Shown: positions 34,757 to 47,203 of the stretch, piece after piece | How the letters are laid out: every line of letters begins with the position of its first letter | Position numbering within the stretch: the stretch's first letter is position 1 | Source: Raffaelea ambrosiae | Lineage: Eukaryota > Ascomycota > Sordariomycetes > Ophiostomatales > Ophiostomataceae | NCBI GenBank assembly: GCA_002778195.1 | Contig: PCDI01000006.1 | Coordinates: 1,493,950-1,557,949, forward strand | Reading direction: 5' to 3' | DNA length: 64,000 nt | Notes under the pieces: model-generated | Databases searched by the model: none | What the model saw: the letters and a program-made list of their open reading frames with translations, nothing else | What the model was told of the DNA's origin: nothing | Translations under genes and position numbers: made by a program

Positions 34757-35722
34757 GCAGTAACTAGACCTAGGCGTGTCGGCTCTTTGCATCTTTCTGG
34801 TAGGCGAGGCTCCATGTGTTTGTTTTTGTTTTTGTTTTTGTTTTTTTTTCTGGTGGGGAGGGGACGCAGGGGTTAGTTATATGGAGCTGTGTCTATACCT
34901 GTGGCTTATATGGGCTCTGGATGAACTGGACTGGATCCCTCTCTTGTAAAAGGTCATAGGCAGAAAGGGAGTTTTTTCCCCTTCTTTTGAAGCATATGCA
35001 AGTTGTGATGGACGGAAAGATCGGGCGAGAAGAGAAGAGGATTATACCATGGTTAGGGGAGTCAGGAAGCTGTATTTGGAGGGCCCCCCAAAAAAGACAA
35101 AAAACAGAAGAAGGAAGAAAGACAACCAGCTGGCGATACCGAGGATTATTTGAGTGTATTTTTTTTTGGTTCCGTTTCGCTATGCTTATGCTTTGTTTTG
35201 GGATCGAGATGTGTACCGGGAAGGTAGAAAAAACAACACAATAGGACGAAGAAAAAAACGGATTGGGGAAGGCGGCGCAGAAGGAGAGGGAGATAGCATC
35301 ATACGAGACAAGGAGTACGAGAAAGCAGAGCAGTGAAGATGCCGCTTTATGGGCTCGTGAATCATGATATCATTCCTGTATACTTCTAGGAGTAGTCAAT
35401 ACATCTAACAAACTAGCAACGCTGGAACTGCTGTAAACAAATTATGCGAATTGCTTTTGGCAAAGAGACGCTTCGCAGATCATCAGAAAGAAAAAAGCAA
35501 CTCCTCGTAAAGTCAAATCGAGTCAGCCATCTTCATTTCTCCTCAATTTCTTTTGTGTGTTTCACTCTTGGGAGCCGTACTTGGAGCAGGCATTCGTTTC
35601 TACATGCTGTCCTTTCCCGACCTGGACCAGAACCTGTTTCAAGTTAGCTTTCAGGGTATTCGTACGTCGTAACTACAGCTTGTACACCCCCCCGTCCCCC
35701 CCTACACCCCCCTGTGGCACTC
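34757..35722. other. Convergent 3' intergenic region (exportin / small membrane protein)
   Basis: Contains a GTTTTT-type tract at about 34820-34849 and A/T-rich stretches, with no believable frame. Both neighbours end here. Confidence 0.55.
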
Positions 35723-36112
35723 TCACCTCCTCCTCTCTTCAGGCTTCGCCGTGGCCACACGCTGATTCCATACGCCAACGACGACACGCTGCGTGGCGTC
35801 CACGTAGCTCTCATTGTTTATATGGCGCACCCCAACACTCATGCCGGACTTGGACAAGGTAATGTTGTGGCTGTCCAACTTCTTGGTGGCCTGGTCACGG
35901 ATCTTGGAAATGCTGAGATGGATCTGGTAGCCAAGGTAGGCGAGGACGCCGACAAAGAGGAACAGGAAGAAAAGAGGGCCGAGCTGTCTAGAGCGACACA
36001 AAAGCACAGTGGAGTGTTAGTCACATAGCCAGGCTGGTGTCGGTGGGTTGGGAGTCTCAGCCTACCGGATGAGAGCCCTCCTGTCCGTTTGATCCACCTG
36101 CTTCCAGGCCAT
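35723..36112 (-). CDS. Small single-pass membrane protein, conserved-looking, function unknown
   Basis: Two exons on minus: 36112..36066 and 35987..35723, 103 residues. Exon 1 encodes MAWKQVDQTDRRALIR and exon 2 continues QLGPLFFLFLFVGVLAYLG, a clear transmembrane helix at about 17-36. An amphipathic or coiled segment follows (HLSISKIRDQATKKLDSHN), then SGMSVGVRHINNESYVDATQR and an Arg-rich end. Splice sites CCG|GTAGGC and TCTAG|ACAG keep frame, and an NIT/NES pair gives possible N-glycosylation sites. The shape recalls small uncharacterised proteins in filamentous ascomycetes, but I cannot name a family. The C-terminus could be altered by a further intron near 35725-35740, where AGGTGAGAG resembles a donor. 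Its gene is divergent from SEC24. Confidence 0.6.
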
Positions 36113-37778
36113 CTGCGAGTGGACGTGGGTTGTGTGTGGTATGGGCGAGCAATATTCAAGGTTGGGAGACAAACCCGCTTTTTTGTGGCAGGGAATGACC
36201 CAAGAAGCAAGCTTTCCAGAGGAAAGGGGCAGACGGGCGCTTGCAGAAGTTGTGGTGCTGGGAAGCTGTCGTGTCCAATTTGGGGTCTGAGGTTGCGTGG
36301 CTTGTGGTTTTATGGAAGAAAGGAGGAAAGCTGCGAACGGCTCGAGAACAGCTGGTCTGTGAGACCAACTCTGTGTAGCAGCGAGAGTCAGGGACAGAAA
36401 TAGAAGGAGCGGCCAAGCACAGCCGCGGACGGCAAGCAGGGCGACGAAACCCAAGGGGGGAGGAAAGAGCCACCCGAAAGAGGAAGGAACGATTTGAGAG
36501 AGGCTACAGGCACAATCGAAACGAGCACAGACGGCACACTCTATTCGGAAAATACTGTTACGGGTGAAGAGAGTCCGGGAAGCAAGGAAAGCGAATAACA
36601 AATCGGCACAACTGCTCTGACCTCGGGGAGGCCGTTGTCTTATACATCTGCCATATGGGTCCCAGGCTTCACAAGCGGCCATGTTGGCTGGTCTTGGGGA
36701 CTGGTCTTGAGCCTCTTGGAGTCCTCCTGGAGCCTTCTTTGGATGCTCATGTGTTGTTGGGGTGTATTGGCAAGGGATTGGCTGCATGTCAGACGGGGGC
36801 CAAGCGCCGAGGAGTCTGGGCGGACAATATAAACGAACGGTTGTGAGTGCACGAGAAAGGTCGCCCCGTTACGCGCTGAAGGGCACCAACAACGCCGTTG
36901 TAAGTCTATCTGTTGGCAGCGCAAATCAACCTTGCCAAGGAGCCGCCAGTGGGTCCCTGTGGCGTCACCACAAAAGGGTAGGAGGTGTGGCTGCTCAGCT
37001 CAATTCTTGGGGTCTTGCCCGTCATCCACGTGCAGAGTCACGGGGGCGGGGTCGCCACAAGCTCGCAATGCACCCTTCTCTTTTCTACCACAGCAACCAC
37101 CACCCCGTCCACATGGCCCGTGCGCTGCTGAGGTGGGCGGGCAAGCCCTCCGACCGCTTTCAGCCAGTCCCAAGCAAGAGAACGACAGGACGGGGTTCGT
37201 GATACACCTCTCCAGTCTTTCCCTCCACCTGTCCTGACCGACTTGCAGGCCGACGTCAACTCCACCTCACCAACCACCACCACTTTTCCTCTCCCTCGCC
37301 AGCTGTGTCTCCTCCCTACCAAGAGCACAGCCTCCCTTCCTGCCTTTTTTTTTTTCTTTGCTCACCTCAGCTCTGCACTCTTCCCCTCTACGGTGGTCGA
37401 CCTGAGCAAAAAAAAAAGCAGAGTACAGCATCCACAGCAAAGCAAAGGCCACTCTGTTCCCTCGAAGCAGGCAGCTGTCTCGTGAAAACACACGTGCAAC
37501 AGTTGCTTTTTTGGCTGCTTTTTTTTCCCCAGACAGAGCCATTGGAGCTTCACAGTCGCATTGTCTTGCAGCAGAACCCCGTGTTCCCTTCTCTGTGTTG
37601 GACCCTGTTCTTTTATTCTCTCTTCGAAAGTTTGCCTTCACCGACCTGAGACGAGACGACGAGACGACGACCTAACAACCCTACGGAAAAAGAAAAAAAA
37701 ACAGCCGCTGACTCTCGACCCTTGCTCGAACACTCGCTGTCGAGTGTTCCTCTCCTCTCCCCCTCCCTTCCTGCCGCC
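36113..37778. promoter_or_regulatory. Divergent region between the small membrane protein and SEC24, with a possible leader intron
   Basis: A strong donor GTAAGT at 36900-36905 and a CTGACCGACTTGCAG branch/acceptor ending at 37248 suggest an intron in the SEC24 5' leader. From about 37200 the plus strand is C/T-rich up to the GCCGCCATG start. Frames in this interval have no conserved features. Confidence 0.4.
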
Positions 37779-40700
37779 ATGTCTGCTCCCTACGGCCAGC
37801 CATACGGCCAGCAGCCGACGTCGCCCTACAGCGACCAGCCGCAGACCTACCAACAGCCCCAGGAGCCACAATCGCCTCCGCCCTCGTCCCACGTCGCCCA
37901 CGCCGACCACGGAAAGAAGAAGAAGCGTGCCTATGCTGCCGATGCCTTTACGGTTGGCACAGGCGCCAATGCCGGCGTCGGCGGCCAGCTGCCCGGTGCC
38001 GGCCAGTACGGCGCCCCCGTTCCAGTCGGGGCAGCTGCTGCGGCTCCGGCTCCGGTCTACGGCAGCTACGGCGTGCCAGCTGTCGGCAGTCCTACCGTAG
38101 GCACGGCTGCCTCGGCTGCCTACGGCGCCGCGCAGCCCCTGACCGGCGCGCAGGCGCCCCCGCCGGGCTCGACCGGCTACCCCTACGGCGATGCAGGCGC
38201 GTACTACCCCGGCGGCGCTGCCCCGGTCGTTCCGGGTGTTGCCGGCGTCACGGCCGGCATGGCCAACATGTCCTTTGGCGGCGGCGGCATCAGCCAGGCG
38301 CAGGTGCCGCAGCAGCAGCCGGTCACTGCCCAGGGCGGCGCCCCCGGCCGCGCTGGCCCTCTGAACCAGCTGTACCCGACGGACCTGCTGAGCCTGCCGT
38401 TCAACGTGTCCGAGCTGGACCTGCCGCCGCCGCCCATTGTGATTCCTCCGAATGTGAGTTTGTTTGTTTTGCAGTATCTGTGTTTGTCATTGCAATGGAG
38501 CCGGCTTGTGGTGATTGTGGTGATTGTCGTTGCAACGGCTGTTTTTATCGTGTTTTAAACACTTTTCTTTACCCTTTCTTTCTTTTTCGGCCTGTTTTCT
38601 CTTCTTGCTCTCCCCTTCTTCATTCACAGCAGCTGACACCACTCCCCCCCCCCCCCCCAAAAAAACAGACCAGCGTGACTCCCTCGCCCAGCGCCAACTG
38701 CCCTCCCAAATACATCCGGTCCACCATCAACGCCGTCCCGACAAACCACTCGCTCCTCAAAAAGTCCAAGCTCCCCTTTGCTCTGGTCATCCAGCCCTAC
38801 GCCGCTCTGCACGACCTCGACGACAATGTGCCCATCGTCCAGGACCAGGTCATCTCGCGTTGCCGTCGGTGCCGCTCCTACATCAATCCCTTTGTGACCT
38901 TTGTCGACCATGGCCACCGGTGGCGCTGCAACATGTGCAACCTGACCAACGACGTGCCCCAGGCCTTTGACTGGGACGCCGCGTCGCAAAAGAGCGTCGA
39001 CCGCTGGCAGCGCCACGAGCTCAACCACTCCGTCGTGGAGTTTGTCGCCCCGCAGGAGTACATGGTGCGCCCGCCCCAGCCGCTGGTCTACCTGTTCCTG
39101 TTCGACGTGAGCTACTCGGCCGTGTCCACGGGCCTGCTGGCCACCAGCGCCCGCACCATTCTCGACAGCCTCAGCAGAATACCCAACGCCGACGGCCGGA
39201 CACGTCTCGGCTTCATCGCCGTCGACTCCAACCTGCACTACTTTGCCGTGCCGCGCGACAGCAAGCCGGCGCCACGACCCGAGGGCGAGGAGGGCGAGAG
39301 CAGCAACGAGAACGACTACGAAAGCAGCGGCGCGGGCGAGACCAGCATGCTCGTGGTCAGCGACCTGGACGAGCCGTTCCTGCCTGTGCCGCAGGAGCTG
39401 CTCGTGCCGCTGACCAGCAGCCGCCAGAGCATCGAGCTGTTCCTGTCCAAGCTGCCGGCCATGTTTGCCAACAACCAGAGCAACGGCTCGTGCATGGGCT
39501 CGGCGCTCAAGGCCGGCCACAAGCTGATCTCGCCGCTCGGCGGCAAGATGGTCGTGCTGAGCTCGTCGCTGCCCAACCTGGGCACCGGCAAGCTGGACAT
39601 GCGCGAGGACAAGAAGATCCTGGGCACGTCCAAGGAGGGCTCGCTGCTGCAGACGGCCAACAGCTTCTACAAGAGCTTCGCTGTCGAGTGCTCCAAGAAC
39701 CAGGTGTCGGTCGACATGTTCTTGTTTTCGTCGCAGTACCAGGACGTGGCGTCGCTGAGCAACCTGCCGCGCTACACGGGCGGCCAGACCTGGTTCTACC
39801 CCGGGTGGAACGCAGGGCGGCCCGAAGACGCCATCAAGTTTGCGACCGAGTTCAGCGACTACCTGTCCTCGGAGATCGGCCTGGAGGCGGTGCTGCGCGT
39901 GCGCGCGACGACGGGTCTGCGCATGAGCAGCTTCTACGGCAACTTCTTCAACCGCAGCTCCGACCTGTGCGCGTTCCCGGCGTTCCCGCGCGACCAGTGC
40001 TACGTGGTGGAGGTGGCGATCGACGAGACGCTGACGAAGAACGTGATCTGCCTACAGGCGGCCGTGCTGCACACGACCTGCAACGGCGAGCGGCGGATCC
40101 GCGTGATTACGCTGGCGCTGCCGACAACGACGAGCCTGGCGGACGTGTGGGCGTCGGCGGACCAGTGCGCGGTGACGACGTACTTCAGCCACAAGGCGGT
40201 GGAGAAGGCGCTGGACGGCGGGCTGGACGCGGCGCGCGACAGCCTGCAGAACAAGCTGACGGAGCTGCTGCAGACGTTCCGCAAGGAGCTGGCGGGCGGC
40301 AGCATGGGCGGCGGCCTGCAGTTCCCGTCGAACCTGCGCGGCCTGCCGGCGCTGTTCCTGGGCCTGATCAAGAACGTGGGCCTGCGCAAGTCGGCGCAGA
40401 TTCCGTCGGATCTGCGGTCGGCGGCACTGTGCCTGCTGTCGACGCTGCCGGTGCCGCTGCTGATGCAGTACGTTTACCCGCGGCTGTACTCGCTGCACGA
40501 CATGCCGGACAATGCGGGCGTACCGGATCCGGAGACGAGCCAGATTGTGCTGCCGCCGCCTCTGAACCTGTCGTCGGAGCGGTTTGTACCGTACGGCCTG
40601 TACCTGATCGACGACGGGCAGACGCAGTTCCTGTGGGTGGGCCGGGATGCGGTGCCGCAGCTGCTGGTGGACGTGTTTGGCGTGGCGGACGTGACGCAGC

Positions 40701-41069
40701 TGCGGGTGGGCAAGGGGACGGTGCCGGAGCTGGACAACGACTTCAACGAGCGGGTGCGGGCGGTTGTGCAGAAGTCGCGGGACTTCAAGTCGCGCGGCGT
40801 CGGCAGCATTACGGTGCCGCACCTGTACATTGTGCGCGAAGACGGCGAGCCGAGCCTGAAGCTGTGGGCGCAGACGCTGCTGGTGGAGGACCGGGCAGAC
40901 CACAGCATGAGCTTCCAGCAATGGATGGGCAATTTGCGGGAGAAGGTAAGAAAAAAAAAAAAGAGAGACTGACTACACCACACTGCACTGCACTATACCC
41001 TACCCTACACTACCCTACACTACCCTACACTACTATATCCGGCAGGATGCCGGGGAGGGGGGCATGTAA
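37779..41069 (+). CDS. SEC24: COPII coat cargo adaptor SEC24
   Basis: Three exons: 37779..38453, 38669..40945 and a 24-nt last exon 41046..41069, 991 residues. The N-terminal ~200 residues are Pro/Gln/Gly-rich (MSAPYGQPYGQQ). Then come the LNQLYPTDLLSLPFNVSELDLPPP motif, PPKYIRSTINAVP, and a zinc finger CRRCRSYINPFVTF-x9-CNMC. The trunk follows (PPQPLVYLFLFDVSYSAV), with a beta-barrel and helical domain containing SSFYGNFFNRSSDLCAFPAFPRDQ, and a gelsolin-like end (YGLYLIDDGQTQFLWVGRD). SEC24 pairs with SEC23 and selects cargo leaving the ER. The tail becomes REK|DAGEGGM after the micro-exon. Reading through the intron would give a lysine-rich end instead. Intron 1 has an unusual C/A homopolymer before its acceptor. 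Confidence 0.95.
41001..41030. repeat. TACCCTACAC tandem repeat inside the last SEC24 intron
   Basis: Three exact 10-bp copies lie within the 100-nt intron 40946-41045. It resembles CCCTAA telomere sequence only superficially, because the unit is 10 bp and interior. Confidence 0.85.
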
Positions 41070-42199
41070 AATGATTGGGTGACAATGCTAACCAGGTGAA
41101 ACAACACAGGTTGTCCAGTAATGACTCGAAAAAGATGTATGCCTTTGTTTTTTTTTTGCTTCCTTTTTTTTTGTTGCTGCTGCCGCCGCTTGATTTCTTT
41201 TTTTGGAAGACGGGAAAGCCAGGCGGTGGGAAGGGGGGGAGGTCGTGCAGTATGTATGCATGAGAATGGATGCGATGAGATATCTGTTCTCTCTCTGTGT
41301 GTATGGTGTCTTGTTTGTTTCGTCTACTTCGTACATGCATACCGGTGTGGTCGCAAAAACGGGTGGATAACGAAGGGAGGGTGTGGATGCGTTTACAAGC
41401 CATGCAAAGAAACAGACGTTCAACGCAAGAAAGAAAAGAAAAACAACAACCTGATTCTTTTTTTTAAAAAAAAAGCCCATTCCCTTTTTCTTTTATATAT
41501 ACTCGCATGTATTTTTTTTTTCACGCAGAAACTGCACACAAATGGGGAAGCCACGCGTTTGCATAGATATATGAATATGTTCTTTGAGGAGAATATGTTG
41601 GTTTCCCAAAAAGAAAAAAAGATTGCACTGCTCAACGGGCTTGCAGATATTGTCTTGTTCTAAGAATACCCTTGTTTCAGGTCCCGGGAGAGCGGCCGCA
41701 GCAAAGGCCTCAGAAATGGAGGTGCACTGGATCGATGGCCGCTGGCAGCACATCTCGAGCAGTCTTCAGGAGGTTGCATGAGCTCGGTATGGGGCTGCTC
41801 TACGATACCCGTACACATTACTACATTTGCATGGCAACGCATGAGCTTCACACTTTGGCCAGCGCTAACTAGCAGGACCAACAGCCGGAGCCATTCCAAG
41901 AACGGCCGGGCAGGGGGGGCTAGAATAAGCAAGACGGGACAGGGGAGAAACATCGGCAAGAGCAGCGAGGCAAAAGAATGGAGACCAAGAAGTGACGGGG
42001 GTTGCAAGTGACAGTCAAGACAGCAGACACGAGAAAATGCAAACAACCCCCATAGAAGTACGATATGGCCCGCTGGTGGGCCTCGCTCGAAACGGCACTT
42101 GTCGAGGTGAGGCGGTGTTTCGGACAGGTGTGAATGGCAGAGAAGGTGACGGGGCAAGGTGACAGAGAAGGTAACGGTGTGAGCGAGTGGGTGAGTGAA

Positions 42200-42232
<33 letters not shown>

Positions 42233-45200
42233 CGTCGGATGTGACCGAAAGAAGGTGTGAATGAAAAAAAAGTGCACGAAACGGGCTGCAACTACGATGG
42301 ACATAGTAGCTTGCTAGTCCTATTTTTGGGGCCGCCGTCTTATTATGGACACCCATGACCCCACTTCCGTGATGAAACGGAGCGTTGTGTGATTGAAACA
42401 CGCGCTGGGCGCCTCAAGACGCGCCGCCATTGGACAGGAGGAAGACGAGAAGAGAAACCAAACCAGAAGAAAAGAGAGAGGCTTGCAAAGAAGAGCAAAA
42501 AAAGGAAAAGCAAAAACAAAAAAAGGTCATGGGGCAGTTGGGGGCCGTTTGTGCTTTTTGTGTGGCTGTCGGGCGGTGGAAGGCTGGTTTTGTGCCTACT
42601 GTGTATTTTCGAGGGCGAGGACGCGGGAAGGGTAGCTTGCTGGCTGTGGTAGAATCCCCTCTCTGTGAGTGCCTGGCCCGTCTTGTCTCACCACCATCGT
42701 ATGCACACACTCTCTCAATTCACACTCATCCACACTCGATTCGCCCTCCTCGGGCAGGGCCAATTTGAAGAGAACGGCCTTCTCGCCTGCGATTGGCCTG
42801 TCCATGTGACAGGGACCCCTCCCTTCCTGCCTGGTCTGGTTCCTTGTCGCCAGCCCCTCTGCTCCTTCCCTGTCTCTGCGTGCATGTACTTACAGAGTAG
42901 TTAGTTGGAGCCTCTGTGCGAGCATTCGTAGAGCCCGTCGTCCCTTCCCAATGCGTAGTTATGTGCCTTCAAGCGGCAGAGTTTGGTCACTCTTTCCGTT
43001 TTTGTTTGTTTCCTCGCCGTTGTCTCTTTTTTTTTTCCCTTCCCCTCGCCTTCGGCTCGCGGTCTCTGTTCTCTCTCTTTTGCTTCTCTTTTTGCTCCTC
43101 TTTTGCCTCATCGCTTTGTTCTCTCGCTTTCATCCCATTTTTCCACATTCTTCTGCCTCACTTTTCTGTCCACCAACTTCCCTCCCTCCCCTCCTCTCTC
43201 TAGCGCTCTGGGCCAACTCTTACCCCAAATCCAGTTGCTGACCCTCTGAACCAACGGGCACACCCGGTCGCCCCCGAGCTCCGCCAGAGCTGTGCCTCCC
43301 TTCCTAACCGCTCCCAGTCTATTCTAGCACCAACTGCAAATCATTGACTGCAAATCCACTGCAAACCGACTGCAAGCAAGCAGCAGCAGCAGCTCGCAAC
43401 AAGACCAGCGGCCAACCCAGCAAATCAACGCCAGCCTGACTGGTCGACTGGGACCCTGCTTGTCTCAGTTCTCTGCGCCGGATCCTCTGACCGTCCTCTA
43501 ACCCTTCTCGGGGCCCCTCCCCTCTGGCCCTCACGCGCTCGCCTTCTCCCTGCCGCCCACCATCCCAACGCAACCGCGGGGCAGCTCCTGTCGCAACTGA
43601 GAAAAAAAGAGGGTCCACTTTCTGACCCACCTTTTTTTCTCCTTGCTCTCTCTCTCTTCGCGCTCTCTTTGGTTCCTCTGGTTCCTTTGGTTCCTCTGCG
43701 GTCCTGCCCCACGACCTCTTATTATTCTTCTTTCTCGTCTTTTAACTACCTCCCGTCCACGTCGTCACAAAAAAAAACCAAAAGGACAATTCCGTCGTGC
43801 ACCGGCTGTCTTTGACTTTCTTTCCGTCTCTCTGTTTCCCGCAATCTCAGCATCCTCAGACCTTGCAGACAACGCACCTCGCCCTGCCTGCCTCGGGCTC
43901 TGCATCTCAGGTGAGCAATACTGCCCAACCGGGCCCTGTTACGGCCTCGTTACGGCCTTACACGAGCACCACCCACCCGCTTCAGCCTGGACCCTGCCTC
44001 TCTTTTTTTCGTCTGGACAAGCAGACGCTAGATCCCCCCTCCTCCCCGCTTTCTCTCACGTCCTCCGCGCCCCGAAACCCACCCCTTTCTTTGTTGAAGA
44101 TCATACAGGCACGCTCTGTAGCCGAGCAAAGACCAGAGACAAGCCAAGATAGCAGACGAGGGCCCTAGGCAGTTGTGCTATTTTGCTTTCTTTGCTTTCT
44201 TTGCTTCCTTTGCTCTATCTTTCCCGTGACACTGCTTTCCGCCTCTGCCTCTGCCGTACACGGCATCCTGGGCATCCCCGTTTAATTCCTCTCCCATCAC
44301 GACAAAGACGCTCTACTCACAAACCAGCCATCCAATACAGCCTCCCAAAGCGTCTGACATTGCTGTTCCAAGGGGTTGATCGACCGTTCCATGCCTTCTG
44401 GAAGCCGTCTGCCGTCGCTCTGCTAGACACATCAGGTAAGACACTGCGCATTCCAGGAACAGCACGATTGGTGCGTCGTGCTATTCTTGTTCTCCAATGT
44501 GCTCTGCGTTCTTGCGTTCTACTCTCTGCGGCCTGTCCTCTCGTCCCTTGTTCCAATGCTCGGTGCTGTCGCGTTTTCTTGCCCGTTTTCTGCTTCCCCT
44601 CTACGCTCATTCCTCGTGCTCTTCCGGTCGGATCTTCGTTTTGCTTTTCAGCCATGGCCAGGGTCGGCCGCCCGCAATGGCAAATGCCAGCGAAGATCCC
44701 ACGCCAGCAGTGAACCGTTTGCTATGAGAGCAATGGACTGCTAGCAAATGCGTGCCAACAAACCACCAAGAATCGCCCACGAGTGACACCTCTGCTGTCT
44801 TGTCTTTGTTCTGCCGCCCACACCTCTTTCCGCAACGAGCAGCTGCTCTGTGTCCGGACCTTGCCCGTCTGCGGTCATCCCATCTTTTTGTGCACATTGG
44901 CTGTTCCCCCTTGCCTCCCCAGCCTCTTCTCCTCTTTTTTTTGTCTCTCCCTGTGTCTCTTGTCTCGCATCTCTCCCCTCCTCCGTCTCCCGCCCTCTCC
45001 ATCCTTCGCCCTGAAGATCGCCTCGCATCGTTCGTCACTGACACTTATTGCGTGCATCGTGCAGTTCTAGAACCAACCCCGCCCATCTCGGCCCCCGACA
45101 AGCTTCAGCAGCTTCGCAACAGCTTCGCAGCAGCCTCACAGCCACGACAGGGTCGAGCTAACTAATACCACATCGCCCGGCTGCAGCCTTTCTCTTTATC

Positions 45201-45865
45201 GCAATCTCGCCTTGCCAGTCGTCTGTTTTTTTTAGGCGCCCTCCCAGGCCGATCAGCTTCGCCCACGCGCCGGTCCGCCTCCTTTTCGCCCTTTTCTCAC
45301 ACTCGCCCGTTGTTTCGTATCTGGACCGACCTCACTAGTACGGTGTGTGTGCTTGGACGCTTAGGATACATCCCTCCCTGATTAAAACGTCCATTAGAGC
45401 GCCCCATTCGTCGAGTGGATCCCACGCCATCCAAACTACTGCTCCAGACGTTACAAAATCCCGAGCTTCATTCGCACGTCCCGCCTTTCCTCCCCTCCCA
45501 TCCTGCACACTATTCTTTTACCTATTCTTTTGTTCCCTCGCATCCGCTGCCGAACCAAGTTTGCGACTCTTCCTGCTATTCTTCTGACCTCCTTCTGACC
45601 TCCTTTTTGGCCTCCCTCTGGACAACACGCCTGGATCGAATCGCACCGGACCTGGTTTTGCATAACCGCTTTACGCTTGGCTGCTATCTCGCGATAATAT
45701 TCGTTCCTCACCCCCCCTCCCCCCTCCTCCCTTCACCTGCCCTCCTCACCCATAGCCGCTGAGTGATATATACTTACCGGCCCTTCCCCACTCCGCCCGA
45801 GCAAGTTCACACCCTCAGAAGAACAATCCCAAAAAGGTCGAAACTTCGTCTACCTTTCGCCCGTC
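41070..45865. other. 4.8-kb region upstream of the MAP kinase, probably with a long spliced leader
   Basis: No frame here shows a conserved domain. Simple repeats include (GT)n followed by (GA)n near 42199-42231. From about 42900 to 45865 the plus strand is overwhelmingly C/T-rich with few purine tracts. Intron-like signals occur: donor CAG|GTGAGC at 43911, donor CAG|GTAAGA at 44436 and acceptor TTTTCAG ending at 44651. I read the right part as a long 5' leader of the MAP kinase with at least one intron. Confidence 0.45.
44436..44651 (+). other. Candidate intron in the MAP kinase 5' leader
   Basis: ATCAG|GTAAGA at the left and TTGCTTTTCAG|CC at the right enclose 216 bp of T-rich DNA in the orientation of the kinase. 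The 3' site is a strong fungal acceptor. There is no coding evidence on either side, so splicing would affect only the leader. Confidence 0.35.
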
Positions 45866-47203
45866 ATGTCCCGCGCAAACCCTCCGAACCCAGCGGGTTC
45901 GCGCAAGATTTCCTTCAACGTCAGCGAGCAGTACGACATCCAAGATGTTGTCGGCGAGGGCGCCTACGGCGTCGTTTGGTACGTCCCTATCCTCTTTCTA
46001 TTCAATCATGCCTTGCAGCAAACGTCAACATCGCCTACGCCATCATTCGTCGGGACAGGTCTGCTAACCATACATCCTGGTCTACAGCTCAGCCATCCAC
46101 AAGCCCTCTGGCCAAAAGGTCGCCATCAAGAAGATCACCCCCTTCGACCACTCCATGTTCTGCCTCCGGACCCTGCGCGAGATGAAGCTGCTGCGGTACT
46201 TCAACCACGAGAACATCATTTCGATTCTCGACATCCAGAAGCCTCGGAGCTACGAGACCTTCAACGAGGTGTACCTGATTCAGGTATGTGGCCACCATTT
46301 GCTGGCTGTTTGTTTCTGTCGCACCCGGCTAACCCGACCCCTTGTAGGAACTCATGGAGACCGATATGCACCGCGTCATCCGCACTCAAGACCTGTCCGA
46401 CGACCACTGCCAGTACTTCATCTACCAAACGCTCCGTGCTCTCAAGGCCATGCACTCGGCCAATGTCCTGCACCGTGACCTGAAGCCCTCCAATCTGCTC
46501 CTCAACGCCAACTGTGATCTCAAGGTCTGCGATTTCGGCCTGGCACGATCCGCCGCGTCCCAGGAAGACAACTCGGGTTTCATGACCGAATACGTCGCCA
46601 CCCGTTGGTACCGTGCCCCCGAGATCATGTTGACCTTCAAGGAGTACACCAAGGCCATTGATGTCTGGTCTGTTGGCTGCATCCTAGCAGAGATGCTCAG
46701 CGGCAAGCCTCTGTTCCCAGGCAAGGACTGTAAGTGACCTTTGTCCGCTATGTTTTCTTTTTTCCACTTGCTTCTGGTCTTTGTCGTTTTCTCTCGGATT
46801 GGTCACTGCTAACACAAGACACTCAGACCACCACCAGCTTACCCTCATCCTGGACGTTCTCGGCACACCAACCATGGAGGACTACTACGGCATCAAGTCG
46901 CGGCGTGCACGCGAGTACATCCGGTCTCTTCCCTTCAAGAAGAAGGTGCCGTTCCGGACACTGTTCCCCAAGACCTCAGATCTGGCCCTCGACTTGCTCG
47001 AGAAGCTTTTGGCCTTCAACCCGGTCAAACGCATTACGGTGGAAGAGGCCCTCAAGCACCCGTACCTGGAGCCGTACCACGATCCCGATGACGAGCCGAC
47101 CGCACCGCCAATCCCAGAGGAGTTCTTTGACTTCGACAAGCACAAGGACAGCCTGAGCAAAGAGCAGCTGAAGCAGCTCATCTACCAGGAGATCATGCGG
47201 TAG
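45866..47203 (+). CDS. FUS3: Fus3/Kss1-type MAP kinase (Pmk1/mak-2 class)
   Basis: Four exons: 45866..45978, 46088..46283, 46348..46729 and 46827..47203, 355 residues, the exact family size. Visible motifs are the P-loop GEGAYGVV (about 29-36), VAIKKI with the ATP-binding lysine, HRDLKPSN, DFGLARS, and the activation loop with the TEY phosphorylation site in FMTEYVATRWYRAPE. A common docking region follows near the end (EPYHDPDDEP). Exon joins GVV|CSAIHK and GKD|YHHQL restore family sequence. The kinase acts at the end of a Ste11-Ste7 cascade. In filamentous fungi this orthologue controls hyphal fusion, mating and infection structures. All catalytic residues seen are intact. It is preceded by an unusually long pyrimidine-rich region and is convergent with OXR1. 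Confidence 0.97.

Noticed and set aside
41001..41030. TACCCTACAC repeat as an interstitial telomere
   Set aside because: The 10-bp unit is not the fungal CCCTAA repeat, there are only three copies, and it sits inside a short intron.
39490..41082. 530-codon frame on the plus strand overlapping SEC24
   Set aside because: Shadow frame of the SEC24 exon. Its Ala/Gly/Arg composition and lack of motifs contrast with the convincing Sec24 frame.
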